A stretch of DNA of 48,815 bases from Paenibacillus taihuensis (GCF_003386535.1 NZ_QTTN01000047.1:1-48815); one strand, 5' to 3'; positions 33,582 through 42,582 are shown, numbered from the stretch's first letter. Notes: generated from the letters alone by a model not told the origin. Translations and numbers: made by a program.

Positions 33582-35969
33582 ATGAGGAAAACGAAGCTCG
33601 TTGTCATAGGTAACGGTATGGCTGGTGTACGTTGTGTCGAGGAAATCCTGAAGCTGGCACCGGACGGATTCTCGGTGACGATCTTCGGCAGCGAGCCGCA
33701 TCCGAACTACAACCGGATTATGTTGTCGAAGGTACTGCAGGGAGATACGAAGCTGGCTGACATTACGATCAACGATTGGCAGTGGTATAAAGACAATGGC
33801 ATTACGCTGCATGCTGGCGATCCCGTTGTCCGGGTCGATACCGAGCGCAAGCAGGTGGTCAGCAGCAGCGGGGTAACCGCCCCGTACGATAAACTGCTCT
33901 TCGCCACGGGTTCCCTGCCGTTCATGCTTCCGTTGACTGGCGCCAACTTGCCCGGCGTTACCGCATTCCGGGATATTAAAGACTGCAACACTATGCTGGA
34001 GGCTTCCAAAACGTACCGCCGCGCTGCCGTAATCGGCGGCGGCTTGCTCGGATTGGAGGCGGCGCGCGGCTTGCTCAATCTTGGCATGCAGGTCGACGTC
34101 ATCCACATTAACGAGTATTTAATGGAGCGTCAGCTGGACCGCGAAGCGTCGAGCATGCTGCGCAGGGAGCTGGAGAAGCAGGGGATGAATTTCCTGCTGA
34201 CCAAGCAGACGGAGAAGATTCTCGGGAAGAAGCGGGTCGAAGGATTGCTGTTCAAGGACGGCACGACGATAAGCGTGGATCTGGTGGTGATCGCGGTCGG
34301 CGTTCGCCCGAACGTCAGACTGGCGGCCGAAGCGGGGCTTGAGATTGATCGGGCGATCCTCGTCAACGATTATATGCAAACGAGCATCAAGGACGTATAT
34401 GCGGTTGGGGAGTGCGCAGAGCATCGCGGCATGGTTTACGGCATGGTCTCTCCGCTATATGAGCAGGGGAAGGTGCTTGCCAAGCACATCTGCGGCATGG
34501 AGACAGAAGGATACGAGGGCTCGATCCTCGCTTCCCATCTGAAAGTATCGGGCGTCGATGTATTCTCGGCCGGTGAAATCCGCGACGCCGCGACCGATGC
34601 GTCTTATAAATTGTCCAATGGAATCAAAGGCACGTACAAGCGGGTATTCGTCAAAGACAGCAAAGTCGTCGGCGCGGTCTTGTTCGGGGACAGCGCAGAA
34701 GGCGGTAAGCTGCTTGGATATATTAAGCAGCAATCGGATGCGGCTATATTAGAGCAGGATGCTGCGCAGGGTTCAGGCGGCGATGCGGATATGGCGGCGA
34801 TCGCCGCCATGTCCGACAAAGATACGGTCTGTTCCTGCAATGGCGTAAGCAAGGGTGCAATCGTATCGGCAATCCGCGAGAACGGTCTGGAGACGTTCGA
34901 GCAAGTGCGCAGCTGCGCGAAGGCGTCCAGTTCATGCGGCGGCTGCAAACCGCTCGTATGCTCGATTCTGGATTATACGCTTGCGAACGAGGAACAGCCG
35001 GAGCCGCCGAAGGTAACGGTCTGCGCTTGTACCGATCTAAGCCGCAGCGAGCTTCGCGAGGCGATTGCCGGCAGCGGCGAGAAGGATGCGGCTGCGGTAA
35101 GACGTTCACTCGGCTGGCAGACGGAGAACGGCTGCGACGTATGTCAATCAGCGGTATCGTATTATATGGGAGTTACTGCTTTCTTGCGGAAGACGAAGGC
35201 TGAGAATTCGTCTGCTGCTGATTCGGGGCATAATGGCGCAAGCCTTGCGTTCTCGCAGCTAGCTGACGGCACATGTTCGATCATGCCGCGCATGTATGGC
35301 GGGCTTACGAATGCAGATCAGCTGCGACGCATTGCCGAAGTCGTGGATCGTTTCAGCATCCCGCATGTGAAGTTGACGAGCGCGGGCGGCCTGGATCTGC
35401 AGGGAATTGCCGCCGAGCAGGTTGCCGCCGTCGGTGCGGCGCTGGCTATGCCGCTGGCGGCATCGCGTTATGGAAATCCGGTTGGAACAGTCATTACCGG
35501 TGCAGTTCCGAAGTATGATTCGGGGGCATGGCGCGATTCGGTGGAGATGGGCGCACGGCTGGAATGGATGCTCGAAGGTCTTGCCTTCCCGGCTGAATTT
35601 TCAGCGGCGGTGTCCGGCAGTCCGAAGCATCGCGCGGGAACGCTGACCGCCGACCTCGGTCTTGTCGGTACGCCGGCAGGCTGGGAGGTCTACGCCGGCG
35701 GCAGCCGGGTCAAGGAGCTGCGGACGCCGCAGCTGATCGGGGTATGCTGCAGCGACGAAGAGGCAATCGACATCGCGGCCGCTTTCGCACTGTGGTACCG
35801 CGAAGAGGCGGAGTATGGAGAATATGCATGGCAGTGGATGGATCGCATAGGCCTTATTCCGCTCCGTGAAGGACTTTTCAATGGGGATTTTCGGGACCGG
35901 CTGCTGGCGAATATGCCTGCCGCGGAACATGTGAGCCCTGTAGTTGAAGTGTTAAGCGGATCCATCTAA
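33582..35969 (+). CDS. nasB: Nitrate reductase electron-transfer subunit, a NirB paralogue without siroheme ligands
   Basis: 795 residues, collinear with NasD in this operon. The FAD/NADH domain (GNGMAGVRCVEE, GGGLLGLEAARG) and both BFD-like [2Fe-2S] regions (CSCNGVSKG, CGGCKPLV, CACTDLSRSE, CDVCQSAVSYY) are kept. The nitrite-reductase C-terminal fold is still recognisable, but all four siroheme/[4Fe-4S] cysteines are gone: TCVGETFC is replaced around GAVPKYDSGAW and SGCPRNC by SGSPKHR. It therefore cannot reduce nitrite and instead passes electrons from NADH to NasC, as NasB does in Bacillus subtilis. The next gene starts within 50 bases. Confidence 0.9.
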   Translation: MRKTKLVVIGNGMAGVRCVEEILKLAPDGFSVTIFGSEPHPNYNRIMLSKVLQGDTKLADITINDWQWYKDNGITLHAGDPVVRVDTERKQVVSSSGVTAPYDKLLFATGSLPFMLPLTGANLPGVTAFRDIKDCNTMLEASKTYRRAAVIGGGLLGLEAARGLLNLGMQVDVIHINEYLMERQLDREASSMLRRELEKQGMNFLLTKQTEKILGKKRVEGLLFKDGTTISVDLVVIAVGVRPNVRLAAEAGLEIDRAILVNDYMQTSIKDVYAVGECAEHRGMVYGMVSPLYEQGKVLAKHICGMETEGYEGSILASHLKVSGVDVFSAGEIRDAATDASYKLSNGIKGTYKRVFVKDSKVVGAVLFGDSAEGGKLLGYIKQQSDAAILEQDAAQGSGGDADMAAIAAMSDKDTVCSCNGVSKGAIVSAIRENGLETFEQVRSCAKASSSCGGCKPLVCSILDYTLANEEQPEPPKVTVCACTDLSRSELREAIAGSGEKDAAAVRRSLGWQTENGCDVCQSAVSYYMGVTAFLRKTKAENSSAADSGHNGASLAFSQLADGTCSIMPRMYGGLTNADQLRRIAEVVDRFSIPHVKLTSAGGLDLQGIAAEQVAAVGAALAMPLAASRYGNPVGTVITGAVPKYDSGAWRDSVEMGARLEWMLEGLAFPAEFSAAVSGSPKHRAGTLTADLGLVGTPAGWEVYAGGSRVKELRTPQLIGVCCSDEEAIDIAAAFALWYREEAEYGEYAWQWMDRIGLIPLREGLFNGDFRDRLLANMPAAEHVSPVVEVLSGSI

Positions 35970-36012
35970 CATGAATAACCGGCAGCTGCCTATTGATCGG
36001 GAGGAAATGGCA

Positions 36013-38151
36013 ATGAAAATGATGCAGCAGCAGGATCAGATGACTGGCGCTGCTCCTGTATTGAAAGTAATGGATACGCAATGCCCGTTCTGCAGCGTTC
36101 AGTGCAAGGCAGTGGTTACGGAGCGTTGGGAGACCGGAGCCGTAAGACCGGTCTATACCGTGGAGCCGAAGCTGAACAAGGCTTCCGAAGGGCGGCTCTG
36201 CATTAAAGGGATGAATGCTTATCAGCATTCGCTTCACCGGGAACGGCTGACAGTGCCCATGCGCAGAGAAGGAGAGCGCTTCGTTCCGATCTCCTGGGAT
36301 CATGCGCTCGAGCTCATCGGAGAGCAGTTCGCCAAGCTGCAGGAGCAATTCGGCCGCGATACGGTCGGGGTGTATGGCGGCGGCTCGCTGACGAATGAAT
36401 CGGCTTATTTGCTCGGCAAGTTCGCACGCGTTGCGCTGCGGAGCAAATATATCGATTATAATGGACGATTCTGCATGTCGGCCGCTGCTTCGGCCGGCAA
36501 CAAGACGTTCGGCATCGACCGGGGGCTGACCAATCCGCTGTCCGATATCCCTTTGGCCAAATGCATCATTCTCGCCGGAACGAACATCGCGGAGTGTCAG
36601 CCGACGCTCATGCCTTATTTTACAAGGGCGAAAGAGAACGGCGCTTTCATCATCGCGATCGATCCGCGCGAGACGGGAACGACCCGGATCGCCGATCTGC
36701 ATCTGAAGGTGAAGCCGGGCATGGATGCCGCGCTCGCGAACGGGTTGCAGAAGGTGCTGCTTGAGGAAGGGCTGCTTGATGAAGCGTTCGTGCAGGATCG
36801 GACGAGAGGCTTCGCCGAACTGAAGGCACACCTTGACACGCTTGATCTGGAAGAGATTGCGCAGCTGACGGGGGTATCGGCTGCAAACATCCGTAAGGCT
36901 GCAATCGCGTACGGAAAGTCGAGCACCGCGATGGTATTCACCGCACGCGGTGTTGAACAGCAGACAGATGGGTACATGGCAGTGCGCAGCTTCCTCAATA
37001 TGGTGCTCATGACCGGCCAGATCGGCAAACCTGGCTCCGGGTATGGCGCTGTGACCGGTCAGGGCAACGGGCAAGGCGGACGCGAACACGGGCAGAAAGC
37101 CGACCAGCTGCCGGGCTATCGGCTGATCGAGAATCCGGTTGACCGGGCGTATATCGCGAAAGTATGGGGGATTGAGCCGGAGGAGCTGCCTGGAAAAGGG
37201 GTATCCGCGTACGAGATGATGGAGAAGGTGCATGCGCAGGAGATTCGGGGCATGCTCGTGATGGGTTCCAACCCGGTCGTATCGAATCCGAACGCCAATT
37301 TCGTCGAGGAAGGGCTGCGCAAGCTCGATTTCCTCGTTGTTGCAGATATGTTCATGTCGGAGACGGCACGGCTGGCAGACCTCGTCATCCCGGTCACCTC
37401 TTATATGGAGAATACCGGGACGCTGACGAATTTAGAGGGACGCGTGCTGCTGCGCGAAGCGAGCCGTCCGGCGCTCGGCGAGTCGCGTGATGACTGGCGA
37501 ATTCTGTGCGATATTGCGAGCCGGCTCGGCCGCGGGCAGTATTTTGAATTTGACGGAGCCGAAGCGATCTTCGAAGAGCTGCGTGTCGCAAGCCAAGGCG
37601 GCATCGCCGATTATTACGGGATTACGTATGAGCGGCTTCGCTCGGAGGAGGGGGTTTACTGGCCTTGTCCGTCCCAGGGCGTTGCGAATACCGGCCGGAT
37701 GTTCGAGCAGCGATTCGCCCATGCGGATGGCAAAGCGGAGCTTGTTCCGGTCGACAATCATATGCCGGCCGAGCTGACGGATGAGGCGTACCCGCTGTAT
37801 CTGACGACAGGCCGCGTGCTGTCGCAGTATTTGACCGGCGTACAGACGCGGCGCAGTCACTCTCTGGCAGCACGTGATGTGGAATCGTTCGTGGAGCTGC
37901 ATCCGAAGACGGCGAAGGCTTACCGGATCTCGGATGGCGAGCTGGTGCGGATCACTTCGCGCCGCGGCAGCATTGTCGTTCGCGGCAAGGTGAAGACAGA
38001 CATCCGGCAGGACACCGTATTCGTGCCGATGCATTGGGGCGATTCCCAATGCGTGAATAAAATTACCAATCAGGCACTCGATCCGACATGTCGTATGCCC
38101 GGCTTCAAAGTATGCGCCGTGGCAATCGAGCCGCTTACGATCAAGGCGTAA
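36013..38151 (+). CDS. nasC: Assimilatory nitrate reductase catalytic subunit (molybdopterin)
   Basis: 712 residues from ATG 36013, which has GGGAGG eight bases upstream; ATGs at 35971 and 36007 lack proper spacing. The N-terminal [4Fe-4S] site is CPFCSVQC...GRLCIKG. The bis-MGD molybdopterin domains follow, with NGRFCMSAAASAGNKTFG, GTNIAECQP, FTARGVEQQ and GQGNGQGGREHGQKADQLPG, and a C-terminal MopB-binding domain (TTGRVLSQYLTG). It reduces nitrate to nitrite in the cytoplasm with electrons from NasB. Length agrees with Bacillus NasC. Molybdopterin and siroheme biosynthesis genes are not in the window. Confidence 0.93.
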   Translation: MKMMQQQDQMTGAAPVLKVMDTQCPFCSVQCKAVVTERWETGAVRPVYTVEPKLNKASEGRLCIKGMNAYQHSLHRERLTVPMRREGERFVPISWDHALELIGEQFAKLQEQFGRDTVGVYGGGSLTNESAYLLGKFARVALRSKYIDYNGRFCMSAAASAGNKTFGIDRGLTNPLSDIPLAKCIILAGTNIAECQPTLMPYFTRAKENGAFIIAIDPRETGTTRIADLHLKVKPGMDAALANGLQKVLLEEGLLDEAFVQDRTRGFAELKAHLDTLDLEEIAQLTGVSAANIRKAAIAYGKSSTAMVFTARGVEQQTDGYMAVRSFLNMVLMTGQIGKPGSGYGAVTGQGNGQGGREHGQKADQLPGYRLIENPVDRAYIAKVWGIEPEELPGKGVSAYEMMEKVHAQEIRGMLVMGSNPVVSNPNANFVEEGLRKLDFLVVADMFMSETARLADLVIPVTSYMENTGTLTNLEGRVLLREASRPALGESRDDWRILCDIASRLGRGQYFEFDGAEAIFEELRVASQGGIADYYGITYERLRSEEGVYWPCPSQGVANTGRMFEQRFAHADGKAELVPVDNHMPAELTDEAYPLYLTTGRVLSQYLTGVQTRRSHSLAARDVESFVELHPKTAKAYRISDGELVRITSRRGSIVVRGKVKTDIRQDTVFVPMHWGDSQCVNKITNQALDPTCRMPGFKVCAVAIEPLTIKA

Positions 38152-38157
38152 GATATT

Positions 38158-38225
38158 GATAATTTCCCTCATCACGACGACGAGAGCTTGTGAATGGAAT
38201 TAAAGTTTGTGAGCGGAGAATAGAG
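38158..38225. repeat. Repeat family B, third locus
   Basis: AATTTCCCTCATCACGACGACG (from 38160) matches the flank at 28989-29010, then GGAATTAAAGTTTGTGAGCGGAGAAT matches the repeat unit in the other orientation. It sits between nasC and a terminator. Confidence 0.6.
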
Positions 38226-38274
38226 TGTTTCAGCAACGGGACACTTTTATCCAAAACCAACTCCTTAAAACCAG

Positions 38275-38314
38275 CAAAAAGGCAGCCTTGGATTACAAGG
38301 CTGCCTTATTTTTG
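38275..38314. terminator. Bidirectional terminator between nasC and the sensor kinase
   Basis: AAGGCAGCCTTG and CAAGGCTGCCTT form a perfect 12-bp stem with loop GATTA, with T and A runs on the two sides. The kinase stop codon lies in the loop. Confidence 0.88.
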
Positions 38315-39555
38315 CGAGGAAATCGCAATTCGAAGCGCGATCCCGCGCCGGTCTGGGATTCGGCACGGATGGTACCTCCATGGGCGTCGACGATCCATTT
38401 GGCAATGGAAAGCCCAAGGCCCGTACCGCCTTCTTTTCGTGAACGTGACTTGTCTCCTCGATAGAATCGCTCGAACAGATAAGGGAGCTCTTCTTTCGGT
38501 ATACCTCTGCCGCTGTCCGAAACGATAACGGTTACGTGATGTGCGGAAGACTTGCCGGACACCTCGATTCTTCCGTTAGAAGGGGTATATTTAAGCGCAT
38601 TGTCCAAGAGGATGACAAGCAGTTGCCGGATACGGCTTTCGTCTCCCCAAAAAGGAAGCGGCTCCTGAAGCGATAAATCGATATCGATCTCTTTGGTGAC
38701 CGCAAGCAGCTTGAATTGCTTCGTCAAATCCAGCAGCACGCGATCCAACGAGAACACCGAGCATTCAAGTTCTAATTGATTGGAATCAGACCTAGCTAGC
38801 GTCAGTAAGTCTTCAAGCAGTTTACTCATGCGGGTGCTTTCTTTCAGAATGACAGCAATATTGTCGCTTTCTCTCTCGATCGAATGGGATGGATAACGGA
38901 GCAACAGCTCGGTCTGTGCTCGAATGACTGAAACCGGTGTACGGAGCTCGTGGGATGCATCCGCAACGAATCGTTGCTGCTTGTCCCAGGCATTTCGAAT
39001 CGGAACCCATGCTCGACCTGCAAGGAAAAAACCAACGAAGATCGAAATTAGGACGCCGGAGCCTATTCCCGTGATGATGTCGAGCAGCAGGGAGTGGAGC
39101 GTGCTATCGTCGTCCTCGAGACTCGTGAGAACTGTGAGCGATTCTATTTCACCCCAAGGCGCTTGAGGAAAGGGCATGAGAAAACCGCGATAACGGTCTC
39201 CACCGACTTTGAGCGTTTCATATGAGGAACTATCTTTATGGTAGAGAAGAGGGGCGATCTGTGCTTGTGTGAAAGTTTCGGCGGGAGACTGGCCTTGAAT
39301 TTGACCCTCAGCATCCCGAAAGATGTATATCATTCGGTCATCTTGCTCCAGTACATGATGTTCCTGTCTCAGAATCGCTTCCGCATCCCGAGCAGAGTCG
39401 ATCTGCTCGGCAGCGTTACGCAGCACCTCATCTGTTTCCTTGTACAATCTGTACCGCATGTGTAAATAGAGGGTGGAACTGAGCACAACGAGGACGAGAA
39501 AGAGCACAGCTGCATTCAGAACAACCAATCGAACGCGGACATTATTAAACATCAA
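38293..39555 (-). CDS. Membrane sensor histidine kinase of the electron-transfer locus
   Basis: 420 residues. TM1 is about 9-30, an extracellular sensor follows to ~158, TM2 is ~160-180. There is almost no HAMP: HisKA comes directly after TM2 with phospho-acceptor H202 (FVADASHELRTPVSVIRAQ). The ATPase domain has VILLDNALKYTPSNG, SDSGRGIPKEELPYLFERFYR and GGTGLGLSIAKWIVD. Its start overlaps the regulator's end by 11 bases, so the two are translated together. It is divergent from the FMN-binding/ApbE genes and probably controls them. The signal is unknown; metals, oxygen or electron acceptors are possible from context only. Confidence 0.87.
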   Translation of the reverse strand: MMFNNVRVRLVVLNAAVLFLVLVVLSSTLYLHMRYRLYKETDEVLRNAAEQIDSARDAEAILRQEHHVLEQDDRMIYIFRDAEGQIQGQSPAETFTQAQIAPLLYHKDSSSYETLKVGGDRYRGFLMPFPQAPWGEIESLTVLTSLEDDDSTLHSLLLDIITGIGSGVLISIFVGFFLAGRAWVPIRNAWDKQQRFVADASHELRTPVSVIRAQTELLLRYPSHSIERESDNIAVILKESTRMSKLLEDLLTLARSDSNQLELECSVFSLDRVLLDLTKQFKLLAVTKEIDIDLSLQEPLPFWGDESRIRQLLVILLDNALKYTPSNGRIEVSGKSSAHHVTVIVSDSGRGIPKEELPYLFERFYRGDKSRSRKEGGTGLGLSIAKWIVDAHGGTIRAESQTGAGSRFELRFPRKNKAAL

Positions 39556-40228
39556 TTTCTCCTTTCAGCATGAACCCGATTCCCCGTATTGTTCGTATAC
39601 AGTGCTCAGCTCCAGCGGCAGCCAGCTTTTTGCGGAGATGGTGGACGTAGACATCGACCGCCGTGATGCCCGCTCTCGATTCAAATCCCCATACTCGGTC
39701 AAAAATCTGCTCGCGTGTAAGAATTCGGTCTAGATTGCAAACCATAAATTCCAACAACACAAATTCGGTTGATGTGAGCGCGAGTAGAGTTTCACCGATA
39801 AAAGCTTCGCGCGTCGCCGGCGAAAGACGGTAGGGACCGTAAATAAGATCCCCCTCCGCTCCAAGAGTGCCACGACGTCGCAGAACGGCTCTTGAACGAG
39901 CGAGCAGCTCTTCTACGGCGAAAGGCTTCGTGATATAGTCGTCTGCGCCTGCGTCTAATCCTGCCACGCGATCTTTCACAGCGTCTTTGGCCGTCAGTAA
40001 GATGATTGGAACTGAATGACCACTGCTTTGAAGACTTCGAACGATGTCAACGCCACTCATTCCCGGAAGCATGACATCAAGCACAATAAGATCGTAGATG
40101 GCTTGCTGCGCCATGAAATATCCGTCGTCGCCCGTTTCCGCTGTATCGGTCTGAAACGATTCGCTTTCGAATACGCCTCGAATTATGCCGAGCAGGGATG
40201 GATCATCTTCCACCACGAGAATTCTCAT
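39545..40228 (-). CDS. OmpR-family response regulator of the electron-transfer locus
   Basis: 227 residues. Receiver domain with E7/D8/D9 pocket, phospho-acceptor D51 (IVLDVMLPGMSG) and K101 (DDYITKPF); winged-helix output domain with LTSTEFVLLEFMVCNLDRIL and ITAVDVYVHHLRKKL. It resembles CiaR/CusR-type regulators. AGGAGG is upstream of ATG 40228. First gene of the regulator-kinase operon, divergent with 144 bases to the FMN-binding protein gene. A 15-base palindrome in that gap is a candidate target. Confidence 0.9.
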   Translation of the reverse strand: MRILVVEDDPSLLGIIRGVFESESFQTDTAETGDDGYFMAQQAIYDLIVLDVMLPGMSGVDIVRSLQSSGHSVPIILLTAKDAVKDRVAGLDAGADDYITKPFAVEELLARSRAVLRRRGTLGAEGDLIYGPYRLSPATREAFIGETLLALTSTEFVLLEFMVCNLDRILTREQIFDRVWGFESRAGITAVDVYVHHLRKKLAAAGAEHCIRTIRGIGFMLKGEIDV

Positions 40229-40283
40229 GCAACTATCAGCCTCCTTTTTTATGGTTATGTGCCTAACTGTATATGGCTGGTTT

Positions 40284-40298
40284 TTAAAATTATTTTAA
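40284..40298. promoter_or_regulatory. Palindrome TTAAAATTATTTTAA in the divergent promoter region
   Basis: A perfect 15-base palindrome between the regulator and FMN-binding genes. A TATAAT for the + strand lies at 40310-40315, 11 bases downstream. It may be the response-regulator binding site, though OmpR-type proteins more often use direct repeats, and A/T palindromes can arise by chance. Confidence 0.4.
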
Positions 40299-40372
40299 GC
40301 TTGCCATTTTATAATAAGTCTTACATTGAACAATGTGAAGTTATGAAACCTTGTCCGAACGGAGGCCTTGCG

Positions 40373-40837
40373 ATGGCGAAAATGAAAAAAAAGTGGGTGG
40401 TGCTATGTTCGACAGCAATTGCTGCCGTCTATACCGCTGGTTATTGGGCGACGGAGAGCGATAAGTCTAACATACCCGTCAATGCGGTCTACAGTAGTCC
40501 GTCTGCAACAAGCAGCACCTCGGGATCCGGAACGGCGCAGGTGCTCGATTCCCAAAGCCAGGTATCCTCAAAGTATAACGACGGAACCTATGTCGGAATG
40601 GGAAGCAATCGCCGAGGCACGATTCAAGTGAGTGTTGCCATCGAAAATGACCGAATTACAGATGTCGAGATCAGTGACTTCGCCATGCACTATTCCATCG
40701 ACGACGTTGTCGGTATGCCGGACGAGGTCCTACAAATTCAAAGTGCGAATGTTGAAAACGTCTCAGGTGCGACATACAGCACTCGTGCATTCTCGGACGC
40801 CGTTCAGGATGCTCTGGATCAGGCGCTTCGAGCTTGA
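40373..40837 (+). CDS. Membrane-anchored FMN-binding domain protein
   Basis: 154 residues from ATG 40373 (GGAGG seven bases upstream). A basic N-terminus and one helix (VVLCSTAIAAVYTAGYWA) suggest an anchor with the rest outside. A Ser/Thr-rich linker (about 35-65) precedes the FMN_bind domain (YNDGTYVGMGSNRRGTIQV ...). The flavinylation motif is S131-G-A-T134-Y-S; FMN is normally joined to that Thr by ApbE through a phosphoester bond. The ApbE gene follows with 10 bases between. This domain carries one-electron traffic in Rnf/Nqr complexes and in extracellular electron transfer systems such as PplA. Confidence 0.88.
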   Translation: MAKMKKKWVVLCSTAIAAVYTAGYWATESDKSNIPVNAVYSSPSATSSTSGSGTAQVLDSQSQVSSKYNDGTYVGMGSNRRGTIQVSVAIENDRITDVEISDFAMHYSIDDVVGMPDEVLQIQSANVENVSGATYSTRAFSDAVQDALDQALRA

Positions 40838-40847
40838 GGCAGCACCG

Positions 40848-41735
40848 ATGAAAAGAGCTAAATTATTCATGGACACAATGGTCCAAATCGAAGCCCGCAG
40901 CGGAAACGAAATGTCGGAGGATGCACTCGATATTTGCATCGTCAAAGCATTCGAAGCCTTCCGGCATGTTGAAAGGGCGTGCAGCCGTTTCAGCCCAGAG
41001 AGCGAGTTGATGCAAGCATGCCGCAAGATTGGAGAAGCGACTCCTATCAGCCCTTACTTGTTTGAGCCACTCCGGTTTGCACTGGAAATGGCGGAATGGA
41101 CGGAAGGGGTATTCGATCCCGCCATCGGTCGGCTATTGGAGTCGAAAGGGTTCAACCGTCATTATTTGACGGGTGAAAGGACGAACAGCAATGTCGATGG
41201 CTCGGCCACTTACCTGGACATTGAGCTGAGTGAAGCGAATCGAACCTTATGCTTGCATAAACCGCTCATTCTGGATTTAGGTGCGACTGCCAAAGGCTTC
41301 GCCATCGACTTGGCCGCACGAGAGCTTAAGTGCTGCGCAGGATTCGTCGTGAACGCTGGGGGCGATTTGTATGCGGGCGGTACTAACGATCAAGATGACA
41401 AGTGGACAATCGGTATCCGCAATCCGGCTAAAGTAAACGGAATCCTGCAATCGCTCCTCATAACTGACGCCGCAGTCTGTACTTCTGGAAGCTATGAGAG
41501 AAGAAGCGAAGTAGTCGAAGGTGAACACCATATCGTTCGCCCCGATACAGGGAAATCGCCAAACGAATGGATTAGCTGCAGCGTTATCGCTCCTTACGCC
41601 ATGATGGCAGACGCGTTTTCTACCGCAGCTTTTGCGATAGGTGGAGAAGAGGGGATCGCCCTGATTGAGGACGCTGGCCTTCAAGGTTTGATCCTGACGG
41701 CAGATTCACGAATCAAGAAGATCGGAGGGATTTAA
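40848..41735 (+). CDS. apbE: FAD:protein FMN transferase
   Basis: 295 residues from ATG 40848 (GAGG eight bases upstream, overlapping the previous stop). It uses FAD to attach FMN to a Thr/Ser of a target protein. Family landmarks: F-D-P-A-I-G segment (EGVFDPAIGRLLES), LDLGATAKGFAIDLAARELK, NAGGDLYAGG and the Mg-site region MMADAFSTAAFAIGGEEG. No signal peptide or lipobox is visible (MKRAKLFMDTMVQIEARSG), unlike the exported lipoprotein forms common in bacteria, so the enzyme looks cytosolic. Its natural substrate is the FMN-binding protein next door. Confidence 0.9.
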   Translation: MKRAKLFMDTMVQIEARSGNEMSEDALDICIVKAFEAFRHVERACSRFSPESELMQACRKIGEATPISPYLFEPLRFALEMAEWTEGVFDPAIGRLLESKGFNRHYLTGERTNSNVDGSATYLDIELSEANRTLCLHKPLILDLGATAKGFAIDLAARELKCCAGFVVNAGGDLYAGGTNDQDDKWTIGIRNPAKVNGILQSLLITDAAVCTSGSYERRSEVVEGEHHIVRPDTGKSPNEWISCSVIAPYAMMADAFSTAAFAIGGEEGIALIEDAGLQGLILTADSRIKKIGGI

Positions 41736-41736
41736 T

Positions 41737-42582
41737 ATGAAAATGGCCCAATGGATCAAAACGCCTAAAACTTATATTCTTATTGCCATCGTGGTCTATC
41801 TCTCGATCGCTTCTTGGGCGACGCGCAGCATGGCCGGTATTGAAAATGGAGGAATCGCAGCGGGCACGGCAATAGTCGTTGACGTCTTATTCGCGCTCAT
41901 CAAAAAGCGGAAACGCATAATGCCAGACGGCGCTGCGATTACAGGACTGCTTGTCGCTATGATATTAAGCTTGAATACCGCTTGGTTTATCATTGCATGT
42001 ACGGCAGCCCTTTCGATTATTTCTAAACATCTGCTTGTTTATAAGAAAAAAGCTATATTCAATCCAGCAGCAATCGGACTGTTCTTGTCTATCCCGATCT
42101 TTCACGCTGAACAGAGCTGGTGGGGCGCTTTCGGGGACCTTCCCGGTTGGTATATCCCGCTGTTGCTGATCGGAGGATATGCAGTAACGAATCGCGTGAA
42201 TAAGTATCCGCAAGTATTCGCTTTCTTCTTGATCACATTCGCAATGACATTAGCGATGGCGTATTTCCATAAAGGTGACGCCTTCGATGCGCTCCGGCCG
42301 CCGTTTATTAATGCAACCTTGTTCTTCGGCTGCTTTATGCTGACCGATCCTCCGACATCTCCGGCCAAGATAAGGGATCAAGTCGTGTTCGGCGTAATTG
42401 CTGCAATAACGGGATCAGTCATATATGGGCTTTATGGAGGCTTAATGTATCTCTTTATCGGTCTGCTGGCCGGAAATGTTTTTCATCTGCTGATGCAGCG
42501 CTTAACTGCGAACCGTCCGAAATCGTCCTCGAAACCGTCATCACAACAGAAATCGAAACCTATATCCACTTTACAGAGGTGA
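41737..42582 (+). CDS. RnfD/NqrB-like membrane protein
   Basis: 281 residues, about eight to ten membrane helices, with CGGAGGG before ATG 41737 and one base between genes. Segments MPDGAAITGLLVAMILSLN, FNPAAIGLFLSIPIF and CFMLTDPPTSPAKIRDQ match the NQR2/RnfD/RnfE family. In RnfD and NqrB a Thr in a GAT-type motif carries covalent FMN; I see no such motif here, so this copy may bind flavin non-covalently or serve as a quinone/electron conduit. No other Rnf/Nqr subunits are nearby. A basic, Ser/Lys-rich tail ends the protein. Confidence 0.85.
   Translation: MKMAQWIKTPKTYILIAIVVYLSIASWATRSMAGIENGGIAAGTAIVVDVLFALIKKRKRIMPDGAAITGLLVAMILSLNTAWFIIACTAALSIISKHLLVYKKKAIFNPAAIGLFLSIPIFHAEQSWWGAFGDLPGWYIPLLLIGGYAVTNRVNKYPQVFAFFLITFAMTLAMAYFHKGDAFDALRPPFINATLFFGCFMLTDPPTSPAKIRDQVVFGVIAAITGSVIYGLYGGLMYLFIGLLAGNVFHLLMQRLTANRPKSSSKPSSQQKSKPISTLQR

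Noticed and set aside
35878..37233. 451-codon minus-strand frame across nasC
   Set aside because: Antisense to a clear molybdopterin oxidoreductase; His/Arg/Leu-rich with no motif, as expected for a shadow of a GC-rich gene.
40632..40847. Longer ApbE start inside the FMN-binding gene
   Set aside because: That frame is out of phase with the FMN-binding protein, whose motif is clear; the ATG at 40848 has its own ribosome site.
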